Positions 53,257 to 63,274 of a stretch of DNA of 64,000 nt are shown one piece after another. Below the pieces are notes generated by a model, which did not search any database, was not told where the DNA came from, and saw only the letters and a list, made by a program, of their open reading frames with translations. The stretch is taken from contig CAWDME010000003.1 in NCBI GenBank assembly GCA_963803335.1, positions 1 through 64,000 on the forward strand, written 5' to 3'. Source of the DNA: DASSUW01 sp963803335. Its GTDB lineage: Bacteria; Actinomycetota; Thermoleophilia; Solirubrobacterales; Solirubrobacteraceae. The position numbers and the translations under genes are program-made. The stretch's first letter is position 1; every line of letters starts with the position of its first letter.

Positions 53257-53325
53257 GACGCGATTCTCTCCGAATAGATGAACACCCTGATGACGGGCGC
53301 CCGCGGCGGCGGGACACTGGCCGCC

Positions 53326-53778
53326 ATGACCTCCCCCAACGGCATCCACCCGGCGGTCCGTGTCGGCCACGTCCACCTCCACGTCTCCGACCTCGACCGC
53401 GCGCTCGCCTTCTACCGCGACGGCCTCGGCTTCAACCTCCGCGGCGACGGCCGCCCGATGGGCCTGCCGATGACGTTTCTCGCGGCGGGCGACTACCACC
53501 ACCACGTCGGCCTGAACACGTTCAAGCCATCAGGCCTGTACCACGTGGCCTTCAACTACCCCGACCGCCGCGAGCTCGTGAGGGCCGTCGAGCGCCTGCA
53601 AAGCCGCGGCTACGCGATCGACCACGCCACCGACCACCACGGGACCGTGTCCGTCTACCTCGACGACCCGGACGGCAACGGCATCGAGCTCTACTACGAC
53701 CGCCCGCGGACCGAGTGGTACGACGCCGAGGGGCGCCCGATCCTCAAGGCCGACCGGATCGAGATCGGCGAGATCTAG
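53326..53778 (+). CDS. VOC family dioxygenase/glyoxalase-like protein
   Basis: About 150 aa from the ATG at 53326 (an in-frame ATG at 53278 would extend it by 16 residues). VRVGHVHLHVSDLDRALAFY, then YRDGLGFNLRGD, YHHHVGLNTFKPSG and YLDDPDGNGIELYYDRP resemble CatE-like or catechol 2,3-dioxygenase-like proteins. H in VGHVHLHV, H in YHHHVGLN and E in GIELYY are candidate metal ligands. Substrate unknown. The stop lies in a CTAG shared with the converging GGDEF gene. Confidence 0.82.
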   Translation: MTSPNGIHPAVRVGHVHLHVSDLDRALAFYRDGLGFNLRGDGRPMGLPMTFLAAGDYHHHVGLNTFKPSGLYHVAFNYPDRRELVRAVERLQSRGYAIDHATDHHGTVSVYLDDPDGNGIELYYDRPRTEWYDAEGRPILKADRIEIGEI

Positions 53779-55262
53779 TCAGCGGCGATCGTCACGTTGC
53801 GGCCGCTCTCCTTGGCGGCCGCGAGCGCGTCTTGGGCGCGGACGACCAGCAGCTCGGCCGGCTCCTCGCCGTCCCAGCGGGCCGCGCCGGCCGATGCGGT
53901 CTGGCCGCGCGGCGTAGCGGCGCGGACGCGGTCGAGCACTTCGACCGCCTCGCTGAGCGCGCACCCGGGGAGCAGGATGCCGAACTCGGTGCCCTCCAGC
54001 CGGGCGAGGGTGTCGACCTCGCGCAGCTCGGCGCGCCAGCGCGACGCCGTCTCCTTGATCAGCCGGTCGCCCTCGCGCTCGCCGCGCAGCATGTTGAAGG
54101 CGCTCATGTGGTCGATGTCGAGCACGGCGAGCACCAGCGGGCTGTCGCTGCGGCGGGCGCGGGCCAGCTCGCGTGGGAGCTCTTCGTCCCACACGCGGCG
54201 GGTGGCCAGGCCGGTGAGGCCGTCGCTGAGCTGGAGCGCGTTCATGCGGCTGCGCAGCCCCGCGTGCTCGATCGCCACCGCCGCCTGCGCGGCCAGCAGC
54301 CGCAGCACGCCGGCCGGCGCGTCGGGCAGTGCCTCCAGCGGCACCTGCCAGATCACGATCAGCACGCCGGCGACCTGGCCGTCGCGCAAGACCGGCTCGA
54401 ACACGGCCGAGCGAGCGCTCGTGGCCTCCACCAGCGGGGCGGCGAGCGCAGGGTGCGTGCGCGCGTCGGCGACGAAGTAGGTGTCCTTGGAGGTGAACGC
54501 GCGGCCGTGGGCGGGCGCCGTCTCGGCCCGCGGCTGGATCGTCACCGGCGCGATCTCCACGCCGGCCATGGCAGTCGAGACGAAGTCGCGGCCGGCCGGC
54601 TCGAGCAGGAACGCGACGGGCGCGCCCGCGACCTCGCAGGCGGCCTTGCAGACCGCCGTGCGGGCGTCGTCGGTGCCGGCGAGCGCACGGGCAACGCGGG
54701 CGATCGCGCCCATCCCGCGCGCCTGGTCGCGCAGCAGGTCGTTGAACCGCCGCAGGTCGCGCTCGTTGCTCTCGCGCTCGAGCTCGGAGGACAGCACGCG
54801 CGCGAGCATCGTGAACAGCTGCTCGTCGGCGTCCGTGAACGGCTCGAGTGAGTGCCGCAGGGCCGCCAATGAGCCGACGCGCGTGCCGTCGGACAGCTCG
54901 AGCGGGACGCCGAGGTAGGCGCGGGCGCCGATGCGGTCCTGCATCGGCAGCGAGCGGTAGATCGGATGACGGGCGACCTCGTTGCAGATGCGCGGCGCCC
55001 GGTCCTCGGCCATGTGCGAGCAGAACGCGTCGCCGAGCGGGATCGCGAGGTTCGAGCGCAGCCCGATGCCGCCGCCGTTGCGCGTGTCGACGATGCGGTG
55101 GATGAACTGCCCGCGGTCGAGGTGCGCGAGATACAGCACCGCATCGGGCATGTGGCGCTCGAGCAGGTCCAGGACGGAGCGCGTGGCGTCCGCGAACGAC
55201 CGGTAGGTTGTCGCCGTTGCCGCAGCGGCGGCCTTTATGGCGCTGGCGTCCACGCAAGTCAT
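53775..55262 (-). CDS. GAF-GGDEF signalling protein with degenerate GGDEF motif
   Basis: About 495 aa from the ATG at 55262 (a TTG at 55295 would add 11 residues). Two GAF-like domains come first (PDAVLYLAHLDRGQFIHRIV to LLSSELERESNER; then ALAGTDDARTAVCKAACEVA to AAVAIEHAGLRSR). The C-terminal domain begins LSDGLTGLATRRVWDEELPR and has LVLAVLDIDHMSAFNMLRGE, but the signature is EGTEF in place of GGDEF. The Gly needed for GTP and the metal-binding acid are changed, so cyclase activity is doubtful. A GTP- or ligand-sensing role is more likely. Confidence 0.85.
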   Translation of the reverse strand: MTCVDASAIKAAAAATATTYRSFADATRSVLDLLERHMPDAVLYLAHLDRGQFIHRIVDTRNGGGIGLRSNLAIPLGDAFCSHMAEDRAPRICNEVARHPIYRSLPMQDRIGARAYLGVPLELSDGTRVGSLAALRHSLEPFTDADEQLFTMLARVLSSELERESNERDLRRFNDLLRDQARGMGAIARVARALAGTDDARTAVCKAACEVAGAPVAFLLEPAGRDFVSTAMAGVEIAPVTIQPRAETAPAHGRAFTSKDTYFVADARTHPALAAPLVEATSARSAVFEPVLRDGQVAGVLIVIWQVPLEALPDAPAGVLRLLAAQAAVAIEHAGLRSRMNALQLSDGLTGLATRRVWDEELPRELARARRSDSPLVLAVLDIDHMSAFNMLRGEREGDRLIKETASRWRAELREVDTLARLEGTEFGILLPGCALSEAVEVLDRVRAATPRGQTASAGAARWDGEEPAELLVVRAQDALAAAKESGRNVTIAAD

Positions 55263-55316
55263 TGTCGACACTGGCTGCAGCCTCGCAATTGCCAATCCGT
55301 CTAGGCTCCGCCATTC

Positions 55317-56108
55317 ATGCGTCTAGCCACGTTCATCGCTGCGGGCAGCGAGCAGCCGCAGGCCGGCGAGGTGCGCGGTGACGAGATCGTCGCCTTCGGC
55401 GCCGGCACGGTGCGCGACCGGCTCGCGGCCGGTGACCTCACGCCCGCCACCGGCTCGACCTACGCGCTCGCCGACGTGACGCTGCTCGCGCCCGTCCCGC
55501 GCCCGCGCGCGATCTTCGGCATCGGCCGCAACTACGCGGCGCACGCCGCCGAGCTCGGCAACGAGGTCCCACCTAAGCCGCTCGTCTTCATGAAGCTGCC
55601 GACCTCGAGCGTGCCGCCGTCAGGCCCGGTGGTCTGCCCGCCGGTGGTCGAGGAGCTCGACTACGAGGCCGAGCTGGCGGTCGTGATCGGGGCCGGCGGC
55701 AAGATCGCCGGCTGGGCGGTCGCCGACGACGTGAGCGCGCGCGACCTGCAGCGCAGCGAGGAGCAATGGACGCGCGCGAAGGGCTTCGACAGCGCCTGCC
55801 CGTGGGGCCCGTGGATCACGACCGTCGACGAGCTGCCGGACGCCGTCGACCTGCGCATCCAGTCATGGGTCAACGGCGAGCAGCGGCAGGACGCGACGAC
55901 CGACCAGCTGATCTTCAAGCCCAAGCAGCTCGTCGACTTCATCGCCGAGACGTGCACGCTCGAGCCCGGCGACCTCATCCTCACCGGCACGCCGTCGGGC
56001 GTCGGCATGGGCTTCGACCCGCCCCGCTACCTCAACGACGGCGATGTCGTGCGCGTCGAGATCGAGCGCCTCGGCTCGATCGAGCACGCGGTCAGTGCTC
56101 GTAGATGA
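55317..56108 (+). CDS. Fumarylacetoacetate hydrolase family protein
   Basis: A 263-aa FAH-fold enzyme. FGIGRNYAAHAAELGNEVPPKPLVFMK, written here in parts, precedes the metal-binding ELDYEAELAVVIG and AVADDVSARDLQR; LTGTPSGVGMGFDPPRYLND is the conserved C-terminal block. Members cleave beta-diketones, decarboxylate oxaloacetate or hydrate catechol meta-pathway products; which applies is unknown. TAGGCT lies 9 nt before the ATG. The 3' end overlaps clpP by 17 bp. Confidence 0.88.
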   Translation: MRLATFIAAGSEQPQAGEVRGDEIVAFGAGTVRDRLAAGDLTPATGSTYALADVTLLAPVPRPRAIFGIGRNYAAHAAELGNEVPPKPLVFMKLPTSSVPPSGPVVCPPVVEELDYEAELAVVIGAGGKIAGWAVADDVSARDLQRSEEQWTRAKGFDSACPWGPWITTVDELPDAVDLRIQSWVNGEQRQDATTDQLIFKPKQLVDFIAETCTLEPGDLILTGTPSGVGMGFDPPRYLNDGDVVRVEIERLGSIEHAVSARR

Positions 56109-56673
56109 CCCGGTCGATGAGGCCGTACTCGGCGGCCTCTGACGCCTTGAAGAAGCGGTCGCGCTCCATATCGCGGTGCACGACCTCCTCCGGCTGGCCC
56201 GTGTGCTTGGCGTAGATCTCGTCGACCCGCTTGCGGGTCTTGAGGATCTCCGCCGCGTGGATCTCGATGTCGGTCGACTGGCCCTCGAAGCCGGCTGACG
56301 GCTGGTGGATCAGGATCCGCGAGTTCGGCAGCGACATCCGCTTGCCGGGCGCGCCGCCGGCGAGCAGCAGCGACCCCATCGACATCGCGATCCCGACGCA
56401 CATCGTCGCCACGTCGGGCTTGATGAACTGCATCGTGTCGTAGATCGCCAGCCCGGCGTAGATCGAGCCGCCCGGCGAGTTGATGTAGATCGAGATGTCC
56501 TTATCGGGATCCTGCGACTCGAGGTGCAGCAGCTGCGCGACGATCAGGTTGGCGACCTGGTCGTCGACCGGGCTGCCGAGGAAGACGATGCGCTCGTTGA
56601 GGAGGCGCGAGTAGATGTCGAACTCACGCTCGCCACGCGCCGTGCGCTCGATGACCATCGGGACCAGAGGCAT
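56092..56673 (-). CDS. clpP: ATP-dependent Clp protease proteolytic subunit
   Basis: A 193-aa S14 serine protease. MPLVPMVIERTARGEREFDI and YSRLLNERIVFLGSPVDD open the family. The catalytic Ser is in CVGIAMSMGSLLLAGG, His in RILIHQPSAGFEGQ, and Asp lies in the C-terminal MERDRFFKASEAAEYGLID. It forms tetradecamers with ClpX/ClpC, neither of which is adjacent. The ATG at 56673 is chosen over an upstream extension; TAGACT lies 10 nt before it and forms the end of the palindrome at 56686-56757. Confidence 0.95.
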   Translation of the reverse strand: MPLVPMVIERTARGEREFDIYSRLLNERIVFLGSPVDDQVANLIVAQLLHLESQDPDKDISIYINSPGGSIYAGLAIYDTMQFIKPDVATMCVGIAMSMGSLLLAGGAPGKRMSLPNSRILIHQPSAGFEGQSTDIEIHAAEILKTRKRVDEIYAKHTGQPEEVVHRDMERDRFFKASEAAEYGLIDRVIYEH

Positions 56674-56685
56674 ATGCCGCCGGAG

Positions 56686-56757
56686 TCTAGATGACCGGTT
56701 CCACGACCCCCGCACCCGCCTGGGCGGGCACGCGGGCCGCGAAACCGATCATCTAGG
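56686..56757. repeat. Nested palindromic element between the response regulator gene and clpP (CTAGATGAT family, copy 2)
   Basis: Outer arms 56686-56702 and 56741-56757 pair at 14 of 17 positions; two of the differences give G-U pairs in the minus-strand RNA. Both arms end in CTAG. Inside lies a second GC-rich hairpin centred near 56722 (CCCGCC and GGCGGG). The minus-strand arm contains the response-regulator stop codon and the other end forms the TAGACT ahead of clpP. It shares ATCATCTAG, GGGCCGCG and a 10-nt loop word with 38792-38849. Confidence 0.7.
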
Positions 56758-57328
56758 ACACCGCAGCGACCGTGCCCGCCCGCAGGCGGCCGAGCACGCG
56801 TTCGATGCGACGCCCGACCTTACGGCGGTCGAGCCGCAGCGTGTCCGCCACGTCGGCCGGCGGGGTGCCGTCGACGAGCATCGCGAGCAGCGCGAGGTCC
56901 TCGGGATCGACGGCGTGCGCCGCGGCCTCGAGCATCTCGGGCTCGAGCCGCGGCAGCGCCGAGCCGCCGCGGGCGACGATCCGGATCGCCTCGAACAGCT
57001 CCTGCGCTTCGGCCGCCTTGTCGACGATGCCGTCGGCGCAGGCGATGCGCGCGAGCAGTACGAGCTCGCCGTCCGGGTCGGAGGTGTAGAGGATCACGCG
57101 CGGCGCGTGCGGCAGCGCCTTCAGGCGCCGGCACAGCGTCAGCCCGTCGCCGTCGACGAGCTGGTGCTCGAGCAGGACCACCGACGGACGCAGCCGGTCG
57201 ACGACCTCGAAGCCGTCGTCGGCTCCGGTCGCGGTACCGACCGGCACGAGGCCGGGCTCCGTGCGAAGGAGGATCGTCAAGCCCGCGCGGACGGCCGGCT
57301 GAGAGTCCACGATGGCGATCCTGGTCAC
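56753..57328 (-). CDS. Response-regulator-like protein with atypical receiver domain and HTH
   Basis: A 191-aa NarL-like protein. The receiver starts TRIAIVDSQPAVRAGLTILL; the strand that normally ends LLD reads PSVVLLEHQLVDGDG, so the phospho-accepting Asp is Glu. The Thr/Ser switch (ILYTSD) and the Lys (GIVDKAA) are kept. Residues about 140-185 form a short HTH (EDLALLAMLVDGTPPADVAD, TLRLDRRKVGRRIERVLGRL). Glu may mimic phosphorylation or reflect a phosphorylation-independent regulator. No histidine kinase is adjacent. GGAAGAG precedes the GTG start. Confidence 0.82.
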   Translation of the reverse strand: MTRIAIVDSQPAVRAGLTILLRTEPGLVPVGTATGADDGFEVVDRLRPSVVLLEHQLVDGDGLTLCRRLKALPHAPRVILYTSDPDGELVLLARIACADGIVDKAAEAQELFEAIRIVARGGSALPRLEPEMLEAAAHAVDPEDLALLAMLVDGTPPADVADTLRLDRRKVGRRIERVLGRLRAGTVAAVS

Positions 57329-57404
57329 CGCGAGAACTCTTCCACGGTGAACTGAACTTGGCGTAAAGGGGCGGTAAGACACACGAAGTTCTTAGGGTTC
57401 GGGC

Positions 57405-58255
57405 ATGCCGAGGAGACTCCTCGTCGGCGACCGGGCGAGCGGAGTGGCGCTCGTGGTCGCGGCCGTGACATCGCTGCAGTTCGGTGCGGGCTTCGCCGTG
57501 ACGCTGTTCGACGAGCTCGGCCCCGCCGGTGCGGCGTTCCTCCGTTCGTTCTTCGCCGCGGTCGTGCTGGTCGTGATCTGGCGCCCGCGCGTGGCCGGCC
57601 GCCCGCCCGCCGACCTGCGCGTGGCGGCGCTGTTCGGCGTCGTGCTCGGGACAATGAACCTGTCGATCTACTCGGCGATGGACCGGATCCCGCTCGGCGT
57701 CGCCGTGACGATCGAGTTTGTCGGGCCGATGGCGGTCGCCGTGCTCGGGTCGCGGAGGGGGCTCGACCTGCTGTGGGTCGCGCTGGCGGCGGCGGGGATC
57801 CTGCTGCTCGCCGACCCGGGCGGCGGGTCGCTTGACTCGGCAGGCGTCGCGTTCGCGCTGCTGGCCGCGACGATGTGGGCGTTCTACATCCTGCTCGCCG
57901 AGCGCACCGGCCGGCTCTTCCCGGGCGGCTCGGGGCTGGCGCTCGCGATGGTGGCGGGCGCGGCGGTGATCGCCCCGTTCGGGGTGGCGCAGGGCGGCAG
58001 CGACCTCCTGCACCCCGAGCTGCTGGCCGCCGGCGCCGCCGTCGCGCTCGCGTCGTCGGTGATCCCGTACTCGCTCGAGCTGGAGGCGTTACGGAGGCTG
58101 CCCGCGCGCGTATTCGGTGTGCTCATGTCGCTCGAGCCCGCGGTCGCCGCGCTGGCCGGCCTCGTCGTCCTGGGGCAGGACCTCGGCGCGCGCGAGTGGG
58201 CGGCGATCGCGCTCGTGGTGATCGCGTCCGCGGGAGCGGCGGCGCTGGCGAACGG

Positions 58256-58259
<4 letters not shown>
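57405..58259 (+). CDS. EamA/DMT superfamily transporter (RhtA-like)
   Basis: A 284-aa membrane protein with ten predicted helices in two EamA repeats. AVTSLQFGAGFAVTLFDELG, FRGV-like LFGVVLGTMNLSIYSAMDRI, IPLGVAVTIEFVGPMAVAVLG and LGQDLGAREWAAIALVVIAS match threonine/homoserine exporters of the RhtA type. Substrate is inferred. TAGGGT lies 6 nt before the ATG, indicating a leaderless mRNA. Its stop shares CTAG with the converging ABC ATPase gene. Confidence 0.88.
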
Positions 58260-59431
<1,172 letters not shown>

Positions 59432-60283
59432 TCAGACCTCCATGGTGGCGAGCGATGCGGCTTCCTCGCCCCCGGCAAAGCGCCGGTACACCAGGAAGGC
59501 GGCGAGCAGGGTGAGGAGCGTGATCGCCAGCCCGACGGTGGCGATGGCGTTCAGCGCGGGCGTCGGCGCGCCGCGCGCGTTGGAATAGAGCAACATCGAC
59601 ACGGTCGTCGTGCTCGCGTCGCTCGACAGGTACTGGGTGACGACGAAGTCGTCGATCGAGATCGCGAACGCGACCGCGGCGCTGGCCACGATCGCCGGCG
59701 CCAGCAGCGGCAGCACGACGCGGAACAGCCGGTCGCGCGGCGGCGCGCCGAGGTCGGCCGCAGCCTCCTCGTACTCCGGCCCGATCGAGACGAGCCGGCC
59801 GCGCACGATCACGACCACGTAGGACAGCGTGAAGGTGACCTGCCCGATGATCTGGGCCTCGGTGCCGAGCCCGATCCCCGGGAAGATGCGTAGGAAGAGC
59901 AGCAGCAGCGCGACGCCCATCACGATCTCCGGCGTCACGAGCGGCAGCAGCATGAGCGAGTTGACGGTGCCCGAGCCGCGGCCGCGCCAGCGCTGCAGCC
60001 CGAGGGCGAGCGCGATGCCCAGCGGGGTGGCGATGGCGACGCACGCCACCGCGAGCAGCAGCGTGTGCCCGAGGGCGTCGCGCAGCGCGGAATCGTGCAG
60101 GACGCTGCCGGTGGGGCCCGTGAACCAGCGGAACGAGAACCCCTGCCACGTCGTCCGCGAGCGGCCGGCGTTGAAGGCGAAGGCGATCGCCAGCAGGACG
60201 GGCACCACCGACCAGAGCACGTACATGGCCGTGACCAGCGCGAGCCAGCGCGGCCGGCCCCAGGGATTGCGGAGCCACGTCAT
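59432..60283 (-). CDS. potC: Polyamine-type ABC transporter permease, PotC-like
   Basis: A 283-aa inner-membrane permease with six helices. N-terminal helix LALVTAMYVLWSVVPVLLAI; the cytoplasmic EAA loop is EYEEAAADLGAPPRDRLFRV with following VLPLLAPAIVASAAVAFAIS and IDDFVVTQYLS, typical of PotC. It overlaps the potB-like gene by 4 nt and abuts potA. Substrate class follows from the cluster only. Confidence 0.9.
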   Translation of the reverse strand: MTWLRNPWGRPRWLALVTAMYVLWSVVPVLLAIAFAFNAGRSRTTWQGFSFRWFTGPTGSVLHDSALRDALGHTLLLAVACVAIATPLGIALALGLQRWRGRGSGTVNSLMLLPLVTPEIVMGVALLLLFLRIFPGIGLGTEAQIIGQVTFTLSYVVVIVRGRLVSIGPEYEEAAADLGAPPRDRLFRVVLPLLAPAIVASAAVAFAISIDDFVVTQYLSSDASTTTVSMLLYSNARGAPTPALNAIATVGLAITLLTLLAAFLVYRRFAGGEEAASLATMEV

Positions 60284-61197
60284 GCCGTCTCGGCGGTCGT
60301 CCCCGCCCGGCGCGTGGTGCGCAGGTAGTAGAACATCAGCACGAGGAGGAAGATCGACAGCAGCAGCGTCAGCACCGCGCCGACGACCTTCTCGGACCCC
60401 TGGCGCATGAACTCGTCGATCTGGTTGCCGATCATGTTCGTCTGGGTCGAGGCAGAGACGAGGTCGGCGGTGTAGTAGTCGCCGAACATCGGCAGCGCGA
60501 TCAGCACCGCGCCGGCGAGGATGCCCGGGACCGAGAGCGGCAGCGTCACCCGCAGGAACCCGCTGAGCGGGCTCGCCCCGAGGTCGCGCGCGGCCTCGAT
60601 CTGGCGGCCGTCGATGCGGTCGATGGCCACGAACAGCGGCAGGATGAAGTACGGCAGGTAGCCGTAGACGAGCGCGAGGATGACCGTCGTCGGCTGCCCG
60701 TTGAGCCAGCCGCCCGGCTCGGCGAGCAGGCCGAGAGTGAGGAACAGCTTCTCGATGCCGAGGTTGTGCAGCAGGCGCGTGCCGAGGCCGTCGGGCGCGA
60801 GCAGGTTGATCCACGCGAGCATCCGCATCAGGTAGTTGATCCACAGCGGGAGGATCAGAGCGAGCAGGACGAGGCCTCGCCAGCGCCCCGCGTGGCGCGC
60901 GGTGTAGTACGCCACGGGATAGCCGACGAGCAGTGACAGCCCGACGGCGATGACCACGAACTCGATCGTCCGTAACGAGACGGTGAGGAACTGCCCGCCG
61001 TGCCAGATGTTCTTCAACACCTCGAGCACGTAGCCGACGTTCCAGTCCAGCGGATTCCAGAACGGGACGGGATTGGACAGCGTGTCCTGGTTGCCGAAGG
61101 CCACGGCCACGACCGCGTAGAGGGCGACGAGGAAGAAGATCGACAGCCACGCGACGCCGGGGAGCGCGAGCACTCGCCACGTCCAGCGCGAGCCCAT
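60280..61197 (-). CDS. potB: Polyamine-type ABC transporter permease, PotB-like
   Basis: A 305-aa permease with six helices. LPGVAWLSIFFLVALYAVVA, then YYTARHAGRWRGLVLLALIL and PLWINYLMRMLAWINLL are characteristic of PotB; the EAA loop reads QIEAARDLGASPLSGFLRVT, followed by LPLSVPGILAGAVLIALPMFGDYYT in two parts. Its ATG overlaps the potD stop by 1 nt, so the four genes form one operon. Confidence 0.9.
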   Translation of the reverse strand: MGSRWTWRVLALPGVAWLSIFFLVALYAVVAVAFGNQDTLSNPVPFWNPLDWNVGYVLEVLKNIWHGGQFLTVSLRTIEFVVIAVGLSLLVGYPVAYYTARHAGRWRGLVLLALILPLWINYLMRMLAWINLLAPDGLGTRLLHNLGIEKLFLTLGLLAEPGGWLNGQPTTVILALVYGYLPYFILPLFVAIDRIDGRQIEAARDLGASPLSGFLRVTLPLSVPGILAGAVLIALPMFGDYYTADLVSASTQTNMIGNQIDEFMRQGSEKVVGAVLTLLLSIFLLVLMFYYLRTTRRAGTTAETA

Positions 61198-62519
61198 CAG
61201 CCGACCTTGAACTTCGACCAGGCGTTGTCCCAGAAGCGCTGCCCCTGGACGCTCAGCTGCAGGAGCTCCTGATTGGCCGCGAACTGGTCCGGGCGAACGA
61301 CGGCCTGCTCGAGCGACTTCGGGATCAGCCCCCGCTTCAGGAGCGCCGCCGCGTCGATGTTCTTCTGCGGCGGGGTGTAGCCCGTGAAGTTGACGAAGTT
61401 GTTGTACGCGTTCTGCTCGTCGAGGAAGAAGTTGACGAACTCGTGCGCGAGCGCCGGATTCTTCGCGGTCCGGCCGATGCAGAAGAAGTCGTTCTGCACC
61501 ACGCCGTTCTGCTCGGGCCCCCAGAACGAGAGCACGGATGGCGGCACGCCCTTGGGCAGGTAGTAGAACGCCGCGCTGAGCAGGTCGCCCGACCACGAGT
61601 GGTGCAGCACCGTCTTGCCTTCGGGCAGCGTCTGGTAGTCGGTGATCGTGACCTTCGGGTTGCAGATCGCGCTGAGCTGCGAGAGGTCGGCCTGCGCCTT
61701 GTTGACCACCGCCTCGTCCTCGGTGTTGAGGTCGGGCCGCACGTCCTTTCGCATCGCGTCGCGCTGCATCGGCATGCTCAGTGCGTCGCGCCGGTCGTCG
61801 AGGATCCCCACCTGGCCGCGATACGGCTGCGCATGCCAGAAGATGTCCCACGGGACGTCCATGCCCGCGATGTCCTGCTTGATCTTGTCGTTGCGCCAGC
61901 CGATCCCGTCCATCCAGACGACGTACGGGACCGTGTACTGCGCGCCGCGGTCGTAGAAGGGGTCGGCCAGCTCGGGCCAGATGTTCTTCTGGAGGTTGGG
62001 GAGGTAGGAGTGGTTGAGCGGCTTGAGCAGCTTCCGGGCGATCAGGTCGACGATGTTCGAGCCGCTGAGGCCGATGATGACGTCGAACGTCACCGCTCCG
62101 GACGCGAGCTTCGCGATCGCCTCGTCAGACGAGTTGTAGGTCGCGACCTGGACCTTCGTGTTGAACTTCTTCTGGAACTTCTTGACTGTCACCGGGTCCA
62201 GGTAGTCGGCGTAGTTGTAGATCGCCAGCGGCCCGGCCTCCGGCTTGACGCCGTCCGCGATCGGCTTGTTCGCGTCGGTGATCGCCCACGTCACCGAGTT
62301 GTCGGGACGTGGGAGCGGGAGACCATCGGGGCCGAGCGGCTTGGCCACGACGAGCTCCGCCGCGGCCTTGGAGACCTCGCCCGCGGCATCGGCGGCGCCG
62401 ATCGGCGTCGTCGTGTTCTCACAGCCTGCGAGGGCGCCGGCGACGGTGAGACCACCCGCTGCGACGGCCGACCGGCGCAGCAGCTGGCGCCGGTTTATGC
62501 CCGATTCCTTGGGATGCAT
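61197..62519 (-). CDS. potD: Polyamine-type ABC transporter substrate-binding lipoprotein
   Basis: A 440-aa periplasmic-type binding protein. The N-terminus has twin arginines (INRRQLLRRS) and a lipobox ending LAGC (C33), so a Tat-exported lipoprotein is likely. The binding fold starts LAIYNYADYLDPVTVKKFQK and continues VTFDVIIGLSGSNIVDLI, YTVPYVVWMDGIGWRNDK, and VLHHSWSGDLLSA. The usual PotD region near residues 90-130 is present. Ligand may be spermidine/putrescine or another cation. GAGGAGGGG lies 8 nt before the ATG. Confidence 0.9.
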   Translation of the reverse strand: MHPKESGINRRQLLRRSAVAAGGLTVAGALAGCENTTTPIGAADAAGEVSKAAAELVVAKPLGPDGLPLPRPDNSVTWAITDANKPIADGVKPEAGPLAIYNYADYLDPVTVKKFQKKFNTKVQVATYNSSDEAIAKLASGAVTFDVIIGLSGSNIVDLIARKLLKPLNHSYLPNLQKNIWPELADPFYDRGAQYTVPYVVWMDGIGWRNDKIKQDIAGMDVPWDIFWHAQPYRGQVGILDDRRDALSMPMQRDAMRKDVRPDLNTEDEAVVNKAQADLSQLSAICNPKVTITDYQTLPEGKTVLHHSWSGDLLSAAFYYLPKGVPPSVLSFWGPEQNGVVQNDFFCIGRTAKNPALAHEFVNFFLDEQNAYNNFVNFTGYTPPQKNIDAAALLKRGLIPKSLEQAVVRPDQFAANQELLQLSVQGQRFWDNAWSKFKVG

Positions 62520-62571
62520 GTTCGACCCCTCCTCGTCCGATCGGTGGGCTACGCCCCGTGGGTGATCGCCC

Positions 62572-63159
62572 TCATCGCAGACGCGCCTCCGCCAGCGCCA
62601 GGCAATGCCGCTTGACGGTCGCGGCCGTCACGGCGGGATCGCGCAGCGCCAGCTGGATGGCAAACCCATCCATCACCGCTCCCAGCAGGAGCGCAACGTC
62701 GTCGGCGTCGGCCTCGTCGACGAACTCGCCGCTCGCCTGGCCCTCGCGGACGATGTCCGCGATCGCCTCGCGCCAGCGGCGGTCCAGCCCCTCGCGCGTC
62801 TCCGCCAGCCGCGGGTCGCGCAGCGAGCGCACCCACAGCTCCATCCACAGCACCGTCTCGCTGTCGCCCTCCGCCGGCCAGAGCTCCACCAACCGCCCCA
62901 GCTTCTCCGCGGCGTTCGCGAGCCCGTCGAGCTCCCCGGTCAGGTCCGCGTAGAACCGGTCGTCGGAGAACTGCAGGGCCTCGGCCAGCAGCTCGTCCTT
63001 GGTCGGGAACCAGTACAGGACGCCCGGCGCGCTCGTCCCCGCGCGCTCGGCGACGTCGCTGATCCGCGTGTTCTGCACGCCGCGCTCGGAGATGACCTCC
63101 GCTGCGGCGGTGAGAATGGCCGGCCGGCGCAGGTGCGCGGTCGACGGCCGCGGGCTCAT
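62572..63159 (-). CDS. TetR family transcriptional regulator
   Basis: A 195-aa repressor. HTH: ILTAAAEVISERGVQNTRIS, then DVAERAGTSAPGVLYWFPTK. The C-terminal domain (GLANAAEKLGRLVELWPAEG, then LWVRSLRDPRLAETREGL) is BetI-like (TetR_C_6). It precedes potDBCA in the same direction with a 52-bp gap and is the likely regulator. A promoter with an operator-like palindrome lies just upstream. Confidence 0.9.
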   Translation of the reverse strand: MSPRPSTAHLRRPAILTAAAEVISERGVQNTRISDVAERAGTSAPGVLYWFPTKDELLAEALQFSDDRFYADLTGELDGLANAAEKLGRLVELWPAEGDSETVLWMELWVRSLRDPRLAETREGLDRRWREAIADIVREGQASGEFVDEADADDVALLLGAVMDGFAIQLALRDPAVTAATVKRHCLALAEARLR

Positions 63160-63161
63160 GG

Positions 63162-63215
63162 GGTTCTCCGAACCGCCATTCAGGAAACCTACTCCGAACT
63201 CCGGCGCGTCCGCAA
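63162..63215 (-). promoter_or_regulatory. Promoter and candidate operator of the pot-locus tetR gene
   Basis: On the minus strand TTGCGG (63215-63210) and TAGGTT (63191-63186) are 18 bp apart. Between the -10 and the ATG is GGTTCGGAGAACC (63162-63174), a palindrome with 5-bp arms. TTCGGAG occurs twice about 26 bp apart, once on each side of the -10. The rest of the 63160-63274 spacer shows nothing else. Confidence 0.5.
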
Positions 63216-63274
63216 GGGGGCGGCTACCCAGCGGGTGCGGCGGCGCAGTTCACCCGCGCCGCCGCGGCGAATGA

